Source: Pedomonas sp051304405
GTDB taxonomy: Bacteria; Pseudomonadota; Alphaproteobacteria; Sphingomonadales; Sphingomonadaceae
Length of the DNA stretch: 64,000 nucleotides
Assembly: GCF_051304405.1 (NCBI RefSeq)
Contig: NZ_JBPPGG010000004.1
Location: forward strand, 62,001-126,000
Direction of reading: 5' to 3'
Shown here: in pieces, positions 15,966 through 24,095 of the stretch
How the letters are laid out: each line of letters starts with the position of its first letter
Numbering within the stretch: the first letter of the stretch is position 1
The notes under the pieces: model-generated
Databases searched by the model: none
The model's input: the letters and a program-made list of their open reading frames with translations, nothing else
What the model was told of the DNA's origin: nothing
Translations under genes and position numbers: made by a program

Positions 15966-17435
15966 TTACCGGAACGGCGGCTCGTCGAAGCTGCGCAGCT
16001 TGCGGGAGTGGAGGCTGCCCATCTCCCCGCGCAGGAGGGCGATGGTCTTGAGGCCGATCGCCAGATGCTCGCCGATGGCCCGTTCGTAGAAGGCGTTGGC
16101 CGCGCCGGGCAGCTTGATCTCGCCGTGCAGCGGCTTGTCGGAGACGCACAGCAGGGTGCCGTAGGGCACACGCAGGCGATACCCTTGCGCCGCGATGGTG
16201 CCGCTTTCCATGTCGATGGCGATGGCGCGGGAGAGGTTGATGATGCGCCGCTCCTGCGCCCAGCGCAGCTCCCAGTTGCGGTCGTCGTTGGTGACGATCG
16301 TGCCGGTGCGCAGGCGGCGTTTCAGCTCCGCGCCGTGCTCGCCGGTGACAGCGGCGGCGGCCTCCTGCAACGCGGTCTGGATTTCGGCGAGCGCGGGCAG
16401 CGGGATGTGGGGCGGCACCGCGTCGTCCAGGATGTTGTCCAGCCGCAGGTAGGCGTGGGCCAGCACATAGTCGCCAATGCGCTGGGAGGCGCGCAGGCCG
16501 CCGCAGTGGCCCACCATCAGCCAGCAGTGGGGGCGCAGCACGGCCAGGTGATCGGTGATGGTCTTGGCGTTGGAGGGGCCGACGCCGATGTTGACCAGGG
16601 TGACGCCCTGATTGTCCGGCGTGACCAGATGATAGGCGGGCATCTGGTGCCGCCGCCAGGGCGCGGCGGCGATGCGCTCGAAGGCGTTCTCCGGCACCGC
16701 GCCGCGCTCGATGCGCACCCCGCCCGAGGCGACCAGCGCCGTATAGGGGCTGCTCTCGCTGGTGAGCTGGGCGATGGACCAGCGGATGAATTCGTCCACG
16801 TAGCGGTGGTAGTTGGTGAACAGGATCCACGGCTGCACCGCGCGCCAGTCGGTGCCGGTGTAGTGGATGAGGCGCTTCAGCGAATAGTCCACCCGGAGCG
16901 CGTCGAACAGCGCCAGCGGGCGCGGCGCCTCCTCCGGGCCGCACCACAGGCCGTCGGCCACGTCGTCGCTCACGTGGGCGAGCGCGGTGGTGGGGAACCA
17001 GCGGGCCAGTTCGGCGGGGGAGACGTTGCCCGCCATCAGCTCGTCGCCGCCTTCGAGCACGAAGGGGTAGGGGATCTCCTGCCGGCTGGGGACCACCTCG
17101 ATCCGCACGTCGTAATCTTCTACCAGAAGGCTCAGCTGCTCCACGAGGTAGGCGCGGAATGCCTCCGGCTGGGTGACGGTGGTGGCATAGACGCCGGGCG
17201 CCTGGAGCTTCGCATAGGCGCGCGGCCCCGGATTGCGGGCGGCAGCGCCGGGGTAGATGACCCGCAGCAGGGGGTAGCAGAACCGCTGCCGCTCCTCCGG
17301 CGTCGGGGGCACGCCGGTGGCGGCGAACCGGTCGAGCGCCTCCCGCAGGGCAGCGACAGCGGAGCCGTGGAGGGCGGCGAGGGTGGCGACCGCCTCCTCG
17401 GGCGACAGGGAGGCGGCGAAGTCAGGCTGGGTCAT
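15966..17435 (-). CDS. amn: AMP nucleosidase
   Basis: 489 residues, as in E. coli Amn. It hydrolyses AMP to adenine and ribose 5-phosphate, helping control adenylate levels. The N-terminal regulatory domain contains RFCYPLLRVIYPG and AYAKLQAPGVYATTVTQP. The C-terminal phosphorylase-like catalytic domain has NIGVGPSNAKTITDHLAVLR, VGHCGGLRASQRIGDYV, IDMESGTIAAQGYR and CVSDKPLHGEIKLPG. It is preceded by a co-oriented NUDIX gene 42 bases upstream, so the two nucleotide-metabolism genes may be cotranscribed. Confidence 0.95.
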   Translation of the reverse strand: MTQPDFAASLSPEEAVATLAALHGSAVAALREALDRFAATGVPPTPEERQRFCYPLLRVIYPGAAARNPGPRAYAKLQAPGVYATTVTQPEAFRAYLVEQLSLLVEDYDVRIEVVPSRQEIPYPFVLEGGDELMAGNVSPAELARWFPTTALAHVSDDVADGLWCGPEEAPRPLALFDALRVDYSLKRLIHYTGTDWRAVQPWILFTNYHRYVDEFIRWSIAQLTSESSPYTALVASGGVRIERGAVPENAFERIAAAPWRRHQMPAYHLVTPDNQGVTLVNIGVGPSNAKTITDHLAVLRPHCWLMVGHCGGLRASQRIGDYVLAHAYLRLDNILDDAVPPHIPLPALAEIQTALQEAAAAVTGEHGAELKRRLRTGTIVTNDDRNWELRWAQERRIINLSRAIAIDMESGTIAAQGYRLRVPYGTLLCVSDKPLHGEIKLPGAANAFYERAIGEHLAIGLKTIALLRGEMGSLHSRKLRSFDEPPFR

Positions 17436-17477
17436 GGCGTCTCGATCGGCTCCTTCCGGCTCCCGGGCCGGGGCTGG

Positions 17478-18017
17478 TCAGGGCGGGGGAAAGGTGTCCC
17501 CGGTCATGCCCTGCGGGTTGACGAACGGCACGCAGGCGGTGCTCTCCCACACCGCGCGGCGGTGGTGCAGCGCCCAGTGCACGCTGGGGAAGGCCAGTTC
17601 GTCCCAGGGGATGTCCTCCCACGCGAACAGGCGCACCTCCAGGCTCTCCGGGCCGGGGGCGAAGCCGCCCTCCAGCTCGGCGATGTGGATCAGCTGCACC
17701 TGGGAGATGCGGGGGATGGAATAGACCGCCAGCAGCCCGGTGATGCGGATGTTGGCGCAGGCTTCCTCCCGCGCCTCGCGCCGGGCGCCCTCCTCGGCGG
17801 TCTCGTTCTGCTCCATGAAGCCGGCGGGCAGGGTCCAGTATCCCCGGCGCGGCTCGATGGCGCGGCGGCAGAGCAGGATGCGCTCTCCCTGGCGGACAAC
17901 CGCGCCCACCACGATCCGGGGGTTTTCATAGTCGATGAAGCCACAGATGTCGCAGACGCGCCGGTGCAGCGTGTCGCCGGCGGGGATGCGGCGGGAGAAA
18001 CGGTGGCTCGCGGACAT
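17478..18017 (-). CDS. NUDIX hydrolase with zinc-ribbon-like N-terminus
   Basis: 179 residues. A short CDICGF metal-binding remnant precedes YENPRIVVGAVV, then the NUDIX box GFMEQNETAEEGARREAREE with the catalytic REAREE glutamates (about residues 68-90). Proteins of this layout hydrolyse nucleoside diphosphate derivatives such as ADP-ribose or NADH; the substrate is not predictable. It starts at ATG 18015-18017. It is likely expressed with amn. Confidence 0.88.
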   Translation of the reverse strand: MSASHRFSRRIPAGDTLHRRVCDICGFIDYENPRIVVGAVVRQGERILLCRRAIEPRRGYWTLPAGFMEQNETAEEGARREAREEACANIRITGLLAVYSIPRISQVQLIHIAELEGGFAPGPESLEVRLFAWEDIPWDELAFPSVHWALHHRRAVWESTACVPFVNPQGMTGDTFPPP

Positions 18018-18089
18018 GCCTCTGACTCTAGCGAAAGTAGCCGGCAAGGGAAGTCCACGGGCACGCCCGGACCTGTCAGGTCGGACAGT

Positions 18090-18118
18090 TTGACCGGAAC
18101 AAACGAACACGTTAAGGT
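18090..18118 (+). promoter_or_regulatory. Candidate sigma-70 promoter for a free-standing RNA
   Basis: TTGACC (18090-18095), a 17-base spacer and TAAGGT (18113-18118) form a plausible -35/-10 pair pointing into 18125-18468, where no coherent gene is found. The -35 is near consensus and the -10 is weak. Confidence 0.45.
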
Positions 18119-18124
18119 GCCGCA

Positions 18125-18468
18125 GTTCAGCAATGAACCGTCGGGCGACCAGAGGGGGGGACGCTTGTCACACGAAAAGGCATGGCCGGAGGCCACAGCC
18201 GGGCGGCGGCTCGAATCGAGCATGCCCCGGTGTGGCGCCCATTTGCATCCATACGCACCGTTCTATCCAGACGTACAGGTGTCTTCGGGCACACTGTCCA
18301 CGCACGAGTTTCCGCGGTTCTCCGCCCTGTCCTGAAGGGCAGGGCGGCGACGCGGCGGCGTACCAGTCCCTTATAGCCTCGGGGTGCTGGTCTCCGGACG
18401 TTAGGTCAGCTCTAGCGTCCGGAAATTGAAAGGGCCGCCGGTGGGTGTCACCGGCGGCCCCTTTTTCT
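18125..18468 (+). ncRNA. Candidate structured non-coding RNA
   Basis: About 345 bases between a promoter-like site and a very strong terminator, on the strand opposite to both flanking genes (NUDIX and sodB). The only ORF in it (18133-18429) has no conserved features, no SD and the composition of random frame. Internal hairpins include CCGCCCTG-tcctgaaggg-CAGGGCGG (about 18327-18352) and TCCGGACG...CGTCCGGA (about 18394-18423). I looked for landmarks of tmRNA, 6S, RNase P and SRP RNA and found none, so identity is unknown. Confidence 0.45.
18432..18468 (+). terminator. Very strong Rho-independent terminator
   Basis: A perfect 12-bp stem GGGCCGCCGGTG (18432-18443)/CACCGGCGGCCC (18449-18460), 5-base loop, then CTTTTTC on the forward strand. 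No forward gene precedes it, which is the main reason to suspect a non-coding transcript. Confidence 0.85.
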
Positions 18469-18473
18469 GGTTT

Positions 18474-18553
18474 GCTGGCTTTATTGCCTGCTGGCTTTAT
18501 TGCCTGCTGGCTTTATTGCCTGCTGGATCTATTGCCTGCTGGATTTACTGGTG
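18474..18553. repeat. 16-bp tandem repeat, five copies
   Basis: GCTGGCTTTATTGCCT is repeated three times exactly (from 18474, 18490, 18506), then as GCTGGATCTATTGCCT (18522) and a partial GCTGGATTTACTGG (18538). It lies between the strong terminator and the end of sodB. There are no unique spacers, so this is a simple tandem repeat and not CRISPR. Confidence 0.9.
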
Positions 18554-18607
18554 CAGGCCTGGCCGCCCGCCTGCTCGGGAGGGGGCGGCGCGCCGTCCCG
18601 GCCAGGC

Positions 18608-19207
18608 TCAGGCCGAGGCCAGGTTCTGGTTCACGAAGTCCCAGTTGACCAGATGATCCAGGAACGCCTGGACGAAGTCCGGGCGGCGGTTCTGGTAGTC
18701 GAGGTAGTAGGCGTGCTCCCACACGTCGCAGGTGAGCAGCGCCTTCTGGCCGTGGGCCAGCGGCAGGTCGGCATTGCCGGTCTTGGTGATGGCGAGCTTG
18801 CCGTTGTCCAGCACCAGCCAGGCCCAGCCCGAGCCGAACTGGGTGGTGGCGGCCGCCTTGAACTGCTCGACAAACTTGTCGTAGCCGCCCAGATCCGCGT
18901 CGATCTTCTCCGCGATCGCGCCGGTCGGCTTGCCGCCGCCGTTCGGCTTCATGCCGTTCCAGAAGAAGGTGTGGTTCCACACCTGCGCGGCATTGTTGAA
19001 AATGCCCGCCTTGGAGGCATCGCCCGCCACCGCGAGGATGATTTCCTCAAGCGACTTGTTCTCCAGGTCGGTGCCCTTGATCAGGTTGTTCAGGTTGGTG
19101 ACGTAGGCGGCGTGGTGCTTGCCGTGATGGAAGCCCAGCGTGTTGGCCGACATGTGCGGCTCAAGGGCGTTGGCGGGATAGGGCAGGTCTGGGAGCGTGA
19201 ATGCCAT
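18608..19207 (-). CDS. sodB: Superoxide dismutase, iron type
   Basis: 199 residues beginning MAFTLPDLPYPANALEPHMS. Metal ligands are visible: His in MSANTLGFHHGKHHAAYV, His in NHTFFWNGM, and Asp/His in DVWEHAYYLDYQ. The glutamine in FNNAAQVWNH is the Fe-type position. It detoxifies superoxide in the cytoplasm. ATG 19205-19207 fits family starts. It is flanked downstream by a tandem repeat and upstream by the end of pspF in the same orientation, 164 bases away. Confidence 0.95.
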   Translation of the reverse strand: MAFTLPDLPYPANALEPHMSANTLGFHHGKHHAAYVTNLNNLIKGTDLENKSLEEIILAVAGDASKAGIFNNAAQVWNHTFFWNGMKPNGGGKPTGAIAEKIDADLGGYDKFVEQFKAAATTQFGSGWAWLVLDNGKLAITKTGNADLPLAHGQKALLTCDVWEHAYYLDYQNRRPDFVQAFLDHLVNWDFVNQNLASA

Positions 19208-19371
19208 CTGGAAATGCCTCCGTGCATGGGTTGTCGTTGAAAAATCACCGGAAGATGTAGGCATTGAACACCGTCAGGGCAACTGGCGGTGAAACGATTG
19301 GCGGCGATTTCCGTCTAACGCATGGGGATTGGCGGGGGCTGCATCCGGGCAGGCGCGGCGCAAGGCCCGGC

Positions 19372-20400
19372 TTACAGCAGGCCGTGCTTGCGCAGGGCGT
19401 GGCGGCACTGGTCGTAGGTGAGGCCGAGCGCGGCGGCGGCTTCCCGCTGGTTGAAGCGGGCACGCTCCAGCGCCGCGCTCAGGAGGCGGCGCTCGTAGGC
19501 GGCAACGGCGGCGCGGAAATCGCCCACGGGCTCGTCGGCGGCGGGCGCCCGCGCCGGCGTCTGTTTCCCCTCCCGCTCCGGCACCCGCTCCGGGCTCTGC
19601 GGCTTGGGCAAAGGCCTGGGCCGCCAGGGTGATTCGAAGGGGTCGAGCACCAGCCGTTCGATGGGGCGGTCGGGGTCGCCCCAGCGGTAGACGGCGCGCT
19701 CCACCGCGTTCTTCAGCTCGCGCACGTTGCCGGGCCAGTCGTGGGCGAGCAGCTGCTCCATGCAGGCGTCGCTGAAGCCGGGGAAGCCCTCCCACCCCAT
19801 CTCCACCGCCATGCGCTGGCCGAAGTGCTCGGCAAGGACGGGAATGTCCTCGCGCCGGTGCCGCAGCGGCGGCAGCGTCACCACGTCGAAGGACAGGCGG
19901 TCGAGCAGGTCGGCGCGGAACCGCCCTTCCTCGGCGAGGCGGGGCAGGTCCTCGTTGGTTGCGCCCACCACGCGCACGTCCACCTCGATGGGCCGACTCG
20001 CGCCGATGCGCTGGAGCTGGCCGTATTCGATCACTCGCAGCAGCTTCTCCTGCGCCTGGGGCGAGAGGGTGGCGATCTCGTCGAGGAACAGGGTGCCGCC
20101 ATCCGCCTCCTCGAAGCGGCCTGCGCGCGCCCGGGTCGCCCCGGTGAACGCGCCCGTCTCGTGGCCGAACAGTTCGGCGTCGATCAGGGACTCGGGCAGG
20201 GTGGCGCAGTTGAGCTGCACGAACGGCCCGTCCCAGCGGCGGGAGAGGCGGTGCAGGCGCTCGGCGATCAGCTCCTTGCCGGTGCCGCGCTCCCCGATCA
20301 CCAGCACCGGGCGGTTGAGCGGCGCCATGGCCGACACGCGATCGAGCGCGTCGAGAAACGGGCCGGACTGGCCGACGAGACGGGGCGCTTCCGCAATCAT
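19372..20400 (-). CDS. pspF: PspF, sigma-54 activator of the phage shock operon
   Basis: 342 residues, made only of the AAA+ domain and a DNA-binding end. Walker A GERGTGKELIAERLH, the sigma-54 loop GAFTGA (in GHETGAFTGATRAR), Walker B GGTLFLDEIA, and WPGNVRELKNAVERAVYRWG are present. The C-terminal helix-turn-helix is REAAAALGLTYDQCRHALRK. There is no N-terminal sensor, as in PspF, whose activity is held down by PspA. It is divergent from the psp operon. ATG 20398-20400 is preferred to the TTG two codons earlier. Confidence 0.93.
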   Translation of the reverse strand: MIAEAPRLVGQSGPFLDALDRVSAMAPLNRPVLVIGERGTGKELIAERLHRLSRRWDGPFVQLNCATLPESLIDAELFGHETGAFTGATRARAGRFEEADGGTLFLDEIATLSPQAQEKLLRVIEYGQLQRIGASRPIEVDVRVVGATNEDLPRLAEEGRFRADLLDRLSFDVVTLPPLRHRREDIPVLAEHFGQRMAVEMGWEGFPGFSDACMEQLLAHDWPGNVRELKNAVERAVYRWGDPDRPIERLVLDPFESPWRPRPLPKPQSPERVPEREGKQTPARAPAADEPVGDFRAAVAAYERRLLSAALERARFNQREAAAALGLTYDQCRHALRKHGLL

Positions 20401-20511
20401 GGCCAATAATTAGCAAAAAACACCAGAAATTGGCAAATCATTAAGCGGGGTGGTCGGGGTGGCTTCGTGGAAAATCATTTGTTTTCAATAATTTAGTCAT
20501 GTGTCGGCGAG

Positions 20512-20527
20512 TTGGCACGCATCCTGC
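20512..20527 (+). promoter_or_regulatory. Sigma-54 promoter of the psp operon
   Basis: TTGGCACGCATCCTGC matches the -24/-12 consensus, with GG at -24 and GC at -12 correctly spaced. It faces the psp genes and is divergent from pspF. The AT-rich stretch 20410-20500 between it and pspF (for example AAATCATTTGTTTTCAATAATTT around 20470-20495) is the expected place for PspF upstream sites and a reverse promoter for pspF. Confidence 0.88.
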
Positions 20528-20610
20528 TTTTCTCCTGACAGAGCGGCGGCGCATCGCCTGCCGCACCGGGACAACGGCCCCAAGGGGCCAAAGGGGAAGG
20601 GGATCACGAG

Positions 20611-20772
20611 ATGAAGACCATTTTCGAGAACGCCACCCGTCATCTGGTTTGCGCTCTGGCGGCCTTGGTGGCCGGCGCCATCGCCCTCGGCATGGCCGCG
20701 GGCCCGGTCGAGGCTCACGCCAGCCTCCCGGCTGCCACCGTGGCGGTGGCGGAGGCCGCGAGCGCGCTCTGA
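20611..20772 (+). CDS. Small exported or membrane peptide at the head of the psp operon
   Basis: 53 residues starting MKTIFENATRHLVCALAALV. One hydrophobic segment (about residues 12-31) is followed by VEAHA, a possible signal-peptidase site, and an Ala-rich end. The SD AAGGGGAAGG lies 10 bases before the ATG. It is the first gene after the sigma-54 promoter and precedes pspA by 131 bases, so it should be induced by envelope stress. I do not recognise a family. It could be a secreted peptide or a one-span membrane protein. Confidence 0.65.
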   Translation: MKTIFENATRHLVCALAALVAGAIALGMAAGPVEAHASLPAATVAVAEAASAL

Positions 20773-20903
20773 CTTGCACGCCGGCCGCCGGCTCCGGGGT
20801 GGGGCGGGCGGCCGGGAGACGGGTTCGCCGCCAATTCGCGGCAGGGTTTTCAGGGCAGGGTCTGCACAGCACCGGTGAGGCGCACAGTCGAAGGAGTTGG
20901 ACG

Positions 20904-21575
20904 ATGGGAATTTTCTCGCGCCTGGGCGATATCATCGCCGCGAACATGAACGACATTCTGGACCGGGCCGAAGATCCGGCGAAGATGATCCGTCTCATCA
21001 TCATGGAGATGGAGGAAACCCTGGTGGAAGTGCGGGCCTCGGCGGCGCGCACCATCGCGGATCAGAAGGAAGCCCGGCGCACCCTGAAGCGGCTTGACGC
21101 GGCCCAGCAGTCGTGGGCGGAAAAGGCGGAGCTGGCGCTCTCCAAGGGGCGCGAGGATCTGGCCAAGGCGGCGCTGGTGGAGAAGCAGAAGCTGGCCCAG
21201 ATGGCGACCCAGATCGAGCACGACATGCTGCTGATGGACGAGGCGCTGGCCAAGCACGAGGAGGACATCCAGAAGCTGGAGGCCAAGCTGCGCGAGGCGC
21301 GGGCCCGGCAGAAGACGATCCTCGCCCGGCTGGAGACGCTGGAGAACCGGGCGCGGATGCGCCGCATGATCTCCAGCCCGCGCATCGATGAGGCCTTTCA
21401 GCGGTTCGAGATGCTGGAGCGCCGGGTGGACCTGGCCGAGGGCCGGGTGGAATCCTACGACCTTGGCCGCGCCCGCACGCTGGAGGAGGAGTTCGCCGAG
21501 CTCAAGGCCAACGACGAGGTGGAGGCCGAACTGGCCGCCCTCAAGGCTCGCGTCGGGAGTGGTGAAAACAAGTAG
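20904..21575 (+). CDS. pspA: Phage shock protein A
   Basis: 223 residues starting MGIFSRLGDIIAANMNDILD, the amphipathic membrane-binding helix of PspA. The remainder is a long alpha-helical coiled-coil of the PspA/IM30/Vipp1 (ESCRT-III-like) family, including DPAKMIRLIIMEMEETLVEV and ending with a helical hairpin rich in Glu/Ala. It binds PspF to block activation and, under membrane stress, assembles on the inner membrane. SD AAGGAG lies 8 bases before ATG 20904. Confidence 0.97.
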   Translation: MGIFSRLGDIIAANMNDILDRAEDPAKMIRLIIMEMEETLVEVRASAARTIADQKEARRTLKRLDAAQQSWAEKAELALSKGREDLAKAALVEKQKLAQMATQIEHDMLLMDEALAKHEEDIQKLEAKLREARARQKTILARLETLENRARMRRMISSPRIDEAFQRFEMLERRVDLAEGRVESYDLGRARTLEEEFAELKANDEVEAELAALKARVGSGENK

Positions 21576-21668
21576 GCCCTCAGCAAGGGCGGCAGGCAGC
21601 AAGGAATGAGGCCGCAAGGGCCCGGCGGGGCGCCGGCCCGGCGGCGGACGGGAAGGGGGTGAAGTCCT

Positions 21669-21893
21669 GTGGAGGAATTAACCGGAGTTCTCATCGTTGC
21701 GATCCTGTTCCTCGGAATGCCGATGGTGGTGATGCACTACGCGCTCCAGTGGAAGCGCACGCGGTCCCTGTCGGAAGACGATGAACAGCTGATGGAGCAC
21801 CTTCAGGAGAAGGCCCGCAGGCTCGAAGCCCGGCTGACCTCGGTGGAACGTATTCTGGACGCGGAAAATCCGCACTGGCGCAAGGACATCTGA
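21669..21893 (+). CDS. pspB: Phage shock protein B
   Basis: 74 residues from a GTG start. Residues 5-25 (TGVLIVAILFLGMPMVVMHY) form a single membrane span, followed by a basic stretch and a coiled coil (EHLQEKARRLEARLTSVERIL), the PspB pattern. PspB works with PspC to sense stress and release PspF from PspA. It is directly followed by pspC one base after its stop. Confidence 0.93.
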   Translation: MEELTGVLIVAILFLGMPMVVMHYALQWKRTRSLSEDDEQLMEHLQEKARRLEARLTSVERILDAENPHWRKDI

Positions 21894-21894
21894 C

Positions 21895-22275
21895 ATGGTC
21901 CGCAAGACGAAATTCTATCTCGACAAGCGCAACGCCAAGCTGATGGGCGTGTGCAGCGGCATCGCCGACTACACGGGCGTCGATGCCCTCTGGGTCCGGG
22001 TGGCGGTGATTGCCCTCACCCTCCTTGGCGCAGGCTGGCTCACGGTTCCCGCCTATTTCATCGTCGGATTGGTGGCGGACAAGAAGCCGCTGGAGCTGTA
22101 CGATATCGACCCGAGGGAAGACGCCTTCTGGCGCAGCGCCCGCACCAGCCCGGCCTCGACCATCCGGTCCGTGCGCGGCGACTTCCGGGAAATCGACCGC
22201 CGGTTGCAGGACGTGGAGGCCTATCTCACCTCGTCGAGCCGCAATCTGGCGTCGGAGATCGACAGGCTGCGCTAG
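21895..22275 (+). CDS. pspC: Phage shock protein C
   Basis: 126 residues. The PspC domain is RKTKFYLDKRNAKLMGVCSG then IADYTGVDALWVRVA, with one to two hydrophobic helices (about residues 38-62). The cytoplasmic/periplasmic tail ends in a coiled coil (REIDRRLQDVEAYLTSSSRN). It is a membrane sensor partner of PspB. The SD lies inside the pspB end, so translation is coupled. Confidence 0.93.
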   Translation: MVRKTKFYLDKRNAKLMGVCSGIADYTGVDALWVRVAVIALTLLGAGWLTVPAYFIVGLVADKKPLELYDIDPREDAFWRSARTSPASTIRSVRGDFREIDRRLQDVEAYLTSSSRNLASEIDRLR

Positions 22276-22319
22276 GACGGGCCTGTCCGGGGAGCAGGGA
22301 CAAGCAAGAGGGGAAGGCC

Positions 22320-22541
22320 ATGGGTCCGTTTGAAATGGTTGTCGCAATCGTCCTCATCGTGGCCGTTGCGGGCGTGATGAAAGCGCGGGCGAGCAGCGGA
22401 CCGGGCCAGGAGGCGGTGGAGGAAATCGCCCGCCTGCGGGCCCAGGTGGACCATCTCAGCGAACGGGTGAAGGTGCTCGAAAAGCTGGCGACGGACCCGG
22501 CCAGGCGCCTTTCGGACGAAATCGAGCGGCTGCGGGGATAG
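22320..22541 (+). CDS. Small membrane/coiled-coil protein of the psp operon
   Basis: 73 residues starting MGPFEMVVAIVLIVAVAGVM: one N-terminal membrane span (about 4-20), then a coiled coil (EIARLRAQVDHLSERVKVLE) ending DEIERLRG. It resembles PspB in architecture but not in sequence. An SD (AGAGGGGAAGG, 22308-22318) sits almost on the start. It lies 44 bases after pspC and should be part of the sigma-54 transcript. Role unknown; a PspB-like or PspD-like accessory is possible. Confidence 0.75.
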   Translation: MGPFEMVVAIVLIVAVAGVMKARASSGPGQEAVEEIARLRAQVDHLSERVKVLEKLATDPARRLSDEIERLRG

Positions 22542-22603
22542 GCGCTGCGGGGACAGGCCGGGCGACCGGCCCGACGCAGCCGAGGATCGGGGAGTGGACT
22601 GTC

Positions 22604-22819
22604 ATGTCGGTGACATGGGTAATCCTGGGGTTGGGGTGTTTTCTGGCAGTGATGGCCGTCGGCGCCGGGCTCTGGATCTGGACGGTGCGGCAGCTGCTGC
22701 GCCTGCGCGATGCGGAGCTGGAGGTGCGCGCCGCCGCCCTGGCGTGCAGCACGGAGGAGTTCGCCGGCCTGCGCAACCGGGTGGCGCGGCTGGAAGCCAT
22801 CGCCGAGGGCATTTACTGA
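22604..22819 (+). CDS. Second small membrane/coiled-coil protein of the psp operon
   Basis: 71 residues starting MSVTWVILGLGCFLAVMAVG: one span (about 4-25), then a helical region with a leucine-rich heptad look (VRQLLRLRDAELEVRAAALA and NRVARLEAIAEG). Same layout as pspB and the 73-residue gene before it. It is 62 bases downstream of that gene and appears to be the last psp gene. Function unknown. Confidence 0.72.
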   Translation: MSVTWVILGLGCFLAVMAVGAGLWIWTVRQLLRLRDAELEVRAAALACSTEEFAGLRNRVARLEAIAEGIY

Positions 22820-22967
22820 TCAAGGCATTTACTGACCAAGGGCTTTTGCTGACCAAAGGGGCTTAGACCCCGGCCGGGGATCGGCTAGAAGGGATGCAGA
22901 CGTAACAGAGTCTTCATGCGTTTGTCCCTTGAACATCTCATCATCGAAGCGGCCGGTCCCTTATCTC

Positions 22968-24086
22968 ATGACATGGAAAAAACGCCTGACGCGCGGCGGC
23001 CTTGCGGTTCTTGCGCTGATCCTCGCCGCCGCTGTTGCCTGGCTGCTGCTGGCCCCGCCGGAGGTTGACGTCACCCGTCCGGTGCGCGGCCCGGCGGTGC
23101 AGGCGGTCTACGCCACCGGCACGGTGGAGCCTTCCGTCGAGGTGCGGATCGCGCCGCGCGTCGGCGGGCGGCTCATCGAGCTGCGGGCGGACGAAGGCGA
23201 CCGGGTGCAGGCGGGGGCGATCCTCGCGCGGCTGGAGGACCGGGACGTGGGCGCGGGCGTCGCCGAGCTGAGGGCCCGCCTCACCCAGGCCGAGCAGCAG
23301 GTGCAGCGCATCCGCACCCTCGCGCGGCAGGGCTGGGTGACCAAGGCGGCGCTCGACGAGGCGGAGGCCAACTATGCCGCCGCCCGCGCCGCCGTCACCC
23401 AGGCGGAGGAGCAGCAGCGCTTCATGTGGCTGCGCGCGCCGGCCAGCGGCACCATCATCCGCCGCGAGGGCGAGGTGGGTGACTTCATCCCCGTCAACGA
23501 GGCCGTGTTCTACATGGCCAGGGCCGGCGCCCCCATGCGCATCAGCGCGGAGGTGGACGAGGAGGACGTGCCCCTCGTGCGCGTCGGCCAGAAGGTGCTG
23601 GTGCGCGCCGACGCCTTCCCCGAGGACGTGTTCGACGGCACGGTGGCGGAGATCACCCCGCGTGGCGACCCCGTGGCCCGCAGCTACCGGGTGCGGGTGG
23701 TGCTGCCGGAGGGCACGCCGCTGCGCTACGGCATGACGGCCGAGATCAACATCATCACCGCCCGGCGCGAAAACGCGCTGCTGGTGCCCGCCAGCGCCGT
23801 TGACGGCAACCAGCTTTGGGTGGTGGAGGACAACCGCCTCGCTCGCCGCACGGTGCGCGCCGGGGTGCGCGGGGCGGCGCGGGTGGAAATCCGGGATGGC
23901 CTGGCGCCGGACGCATGGGTAGTGGCCACGCCGCCCGAGGGCCTGCGCGACGGCCAGAAGGTGCGGGTGCGGCCGCTGCCCGCCGAAGCCCCGCTGGCGG
24001 AGCCGGTGATGGGACAGGGGCCCGCCTCGGTAGTCGCGGATTCGGCAGGCGCGGATTCGGCAGTCGCGGATACGGCAGCCCGGTAG
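22968..24086 (+). CDS. Periplasmic adaptor (HlyD/MacA-like) of an ABC exporter
   Basis: 372 residues. A membrane anchor (GLAVLALILAAAVAWLLLAP, about residues 10-29) is followed by a membrane-fusion core: barrel-sandwich halves VEVRIAPRVGGRLIELRADE and FMWLRAPASGTIIRREGEVG around a coiled-coil hairpin (RARLTQAEQQVQRIRTLA), and a C-terminal beta-barrel. The tail repeats ADSAxADSAxADT. ATG 22968 puts the anchor near the N-terminus; a TTG at 22929 is the alternative. Permease and ATPase genes follow directly. Confidence 0.88.
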   Translation: MTWKKRLTRGGLAVLALILAAAVAWLLLAPPEVDVTRPVRGPAVQAVYATGTVEPSVEVRIAPRVGGRLIELRADEGDRVQAGAILARLEDRDVGAGVAELRARLTQAEQQVQRIRTLARQGWVTKAALDEAEANYAAARAAVTQAEEQQRFMWLRAPASGTIIRREGEVGDFIPVNEAVFYMARAGAPMRISAEVDEEDVPLVRVGQKVLVRADAFPEDVFDGTVAEITPRGDPVARSYRVRVVLPEGTPLRYGMTAEINIITARRENALLVPASAVDGNQLWVVEDNRLARRTVRAGVRGAARVEIRDGLAPDAWVVATPPEGLRDGQKVRVRPLPAEAPLAEPVMGQGPASVVADSAGADSAVADTAAR

Positions 24087-24095
24087 GAACCCGCC

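Noticed and set aside
18133..18429. A 98-codon forward frame within the candidate RNA
   Set aside because: No SD, no conserved features and Arg/Gly/Pro-rich out-of-frame composition; treated as RNA.
18090..18468. tmRNA, RNase P, 6S or SRP RNA for this transcript
   Set aside because: No tag-peptide coding stretch, no GAGGAAAGTCCGG motif of RNase P and no SRP tetraloop sequence were seen. A computational model search would be needed to settle it.
18474..18553. CRISPR array
   Set aside because: Repeats are 16 bp with no spacers and no cas genes nearby.
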